A stretch of 5,547 bases of DNA from Methanobacterium sp. (GTDB lineage: Archaea > Methanobacteriota > Methanobacteria > Methanobacteriales > Methanobacteriaceae). Positions within the stretch are counted from its first letter, which is position 1; every line of letters starts with the position of its first letter. The position numbers were made by a program, and so were the translations under genes. The notes beneath the pieces were generated by a model. It was not told the DNA's origin. It did no database searches and was given only the letters and a program-made list of their open reading frames with translations. The stretch is taken from contig PMMV01000090.1 of assembly GCA_003162115.1 (NCBI GenBank), forward strand, positions 1 through 5,547, read 5' to 3'. This document shows, one piece after another, positions 5,474-5,547 of the stretch.

Positions 5474-5547
5474 AATTAAATAACATAATTATTAGGCTTT
5501 TGTTTTACAAAGATAGTATTAATAAGTTTTCTGTTAATAAAAATTTG

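Overview
The window is low-GC (estimated by eye at around 30% or a little less) and reads as a chromosomal segment of a methanogenic archaeon, most likely a Methanobacterium or close relative in the Methanobacteriales. The main evidence is a recognisable archaeal transcription factor E (tfe), Shine-Dalgarno sites of the GGAGG/GGTGAT type, AT-rich TATA-like boxes and T-tract terminators. The genus is inferred from protein resemblance, not proven.

Layout, left to right. Positions 61-91 hold a hairpin plus T8 terminator, which must serve a gene lying off the left edge. Positions 255-833 encode an intact membrane protein with two transmembrane segments and a bacterial-type PH domain. Directly behind it, 871-1905 holds one ancestral gene for a protein with two zinc ribbons and a C-terminal PH/GRAM-like domain. 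It is now broken by four single-base shifts but has no nonsense codon in the restored frame. Positions 1906-2849 are a long gene-free AT-rich stretch. Positions 2850-3350 encode TFE, read from a TTG start behind AGGAGG. A 51-codon CxxC mini-protein lies at 3643-3798. On the minus strand a tandem pair of small lysine- and glutamate-rich paralogues occupies 4263-3909. The upstream copy appears to have lost one A, which would otherwise give an ATGA start/stop overlap. Another gene-poor stretch (4294-4889) precedes an intact VOC/PhnB-like protein at 4890-5381. A 15-bp tandem repeat and T-rich termination tracts close the window.

The first two genes probably form one transcription unit of PH-domain proteins. 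tfe, the CxxC mini-protein, the minus-strand pair and the VOC gene look like independent units separated by AT-rich spacers. I see no CRISPR array, transposase, integrase, tRNA or rRNA and no recognisable defence system. The points most worth checking are the four-indel gene, the minus-strand paralogue pair and the long spacer before tfe.
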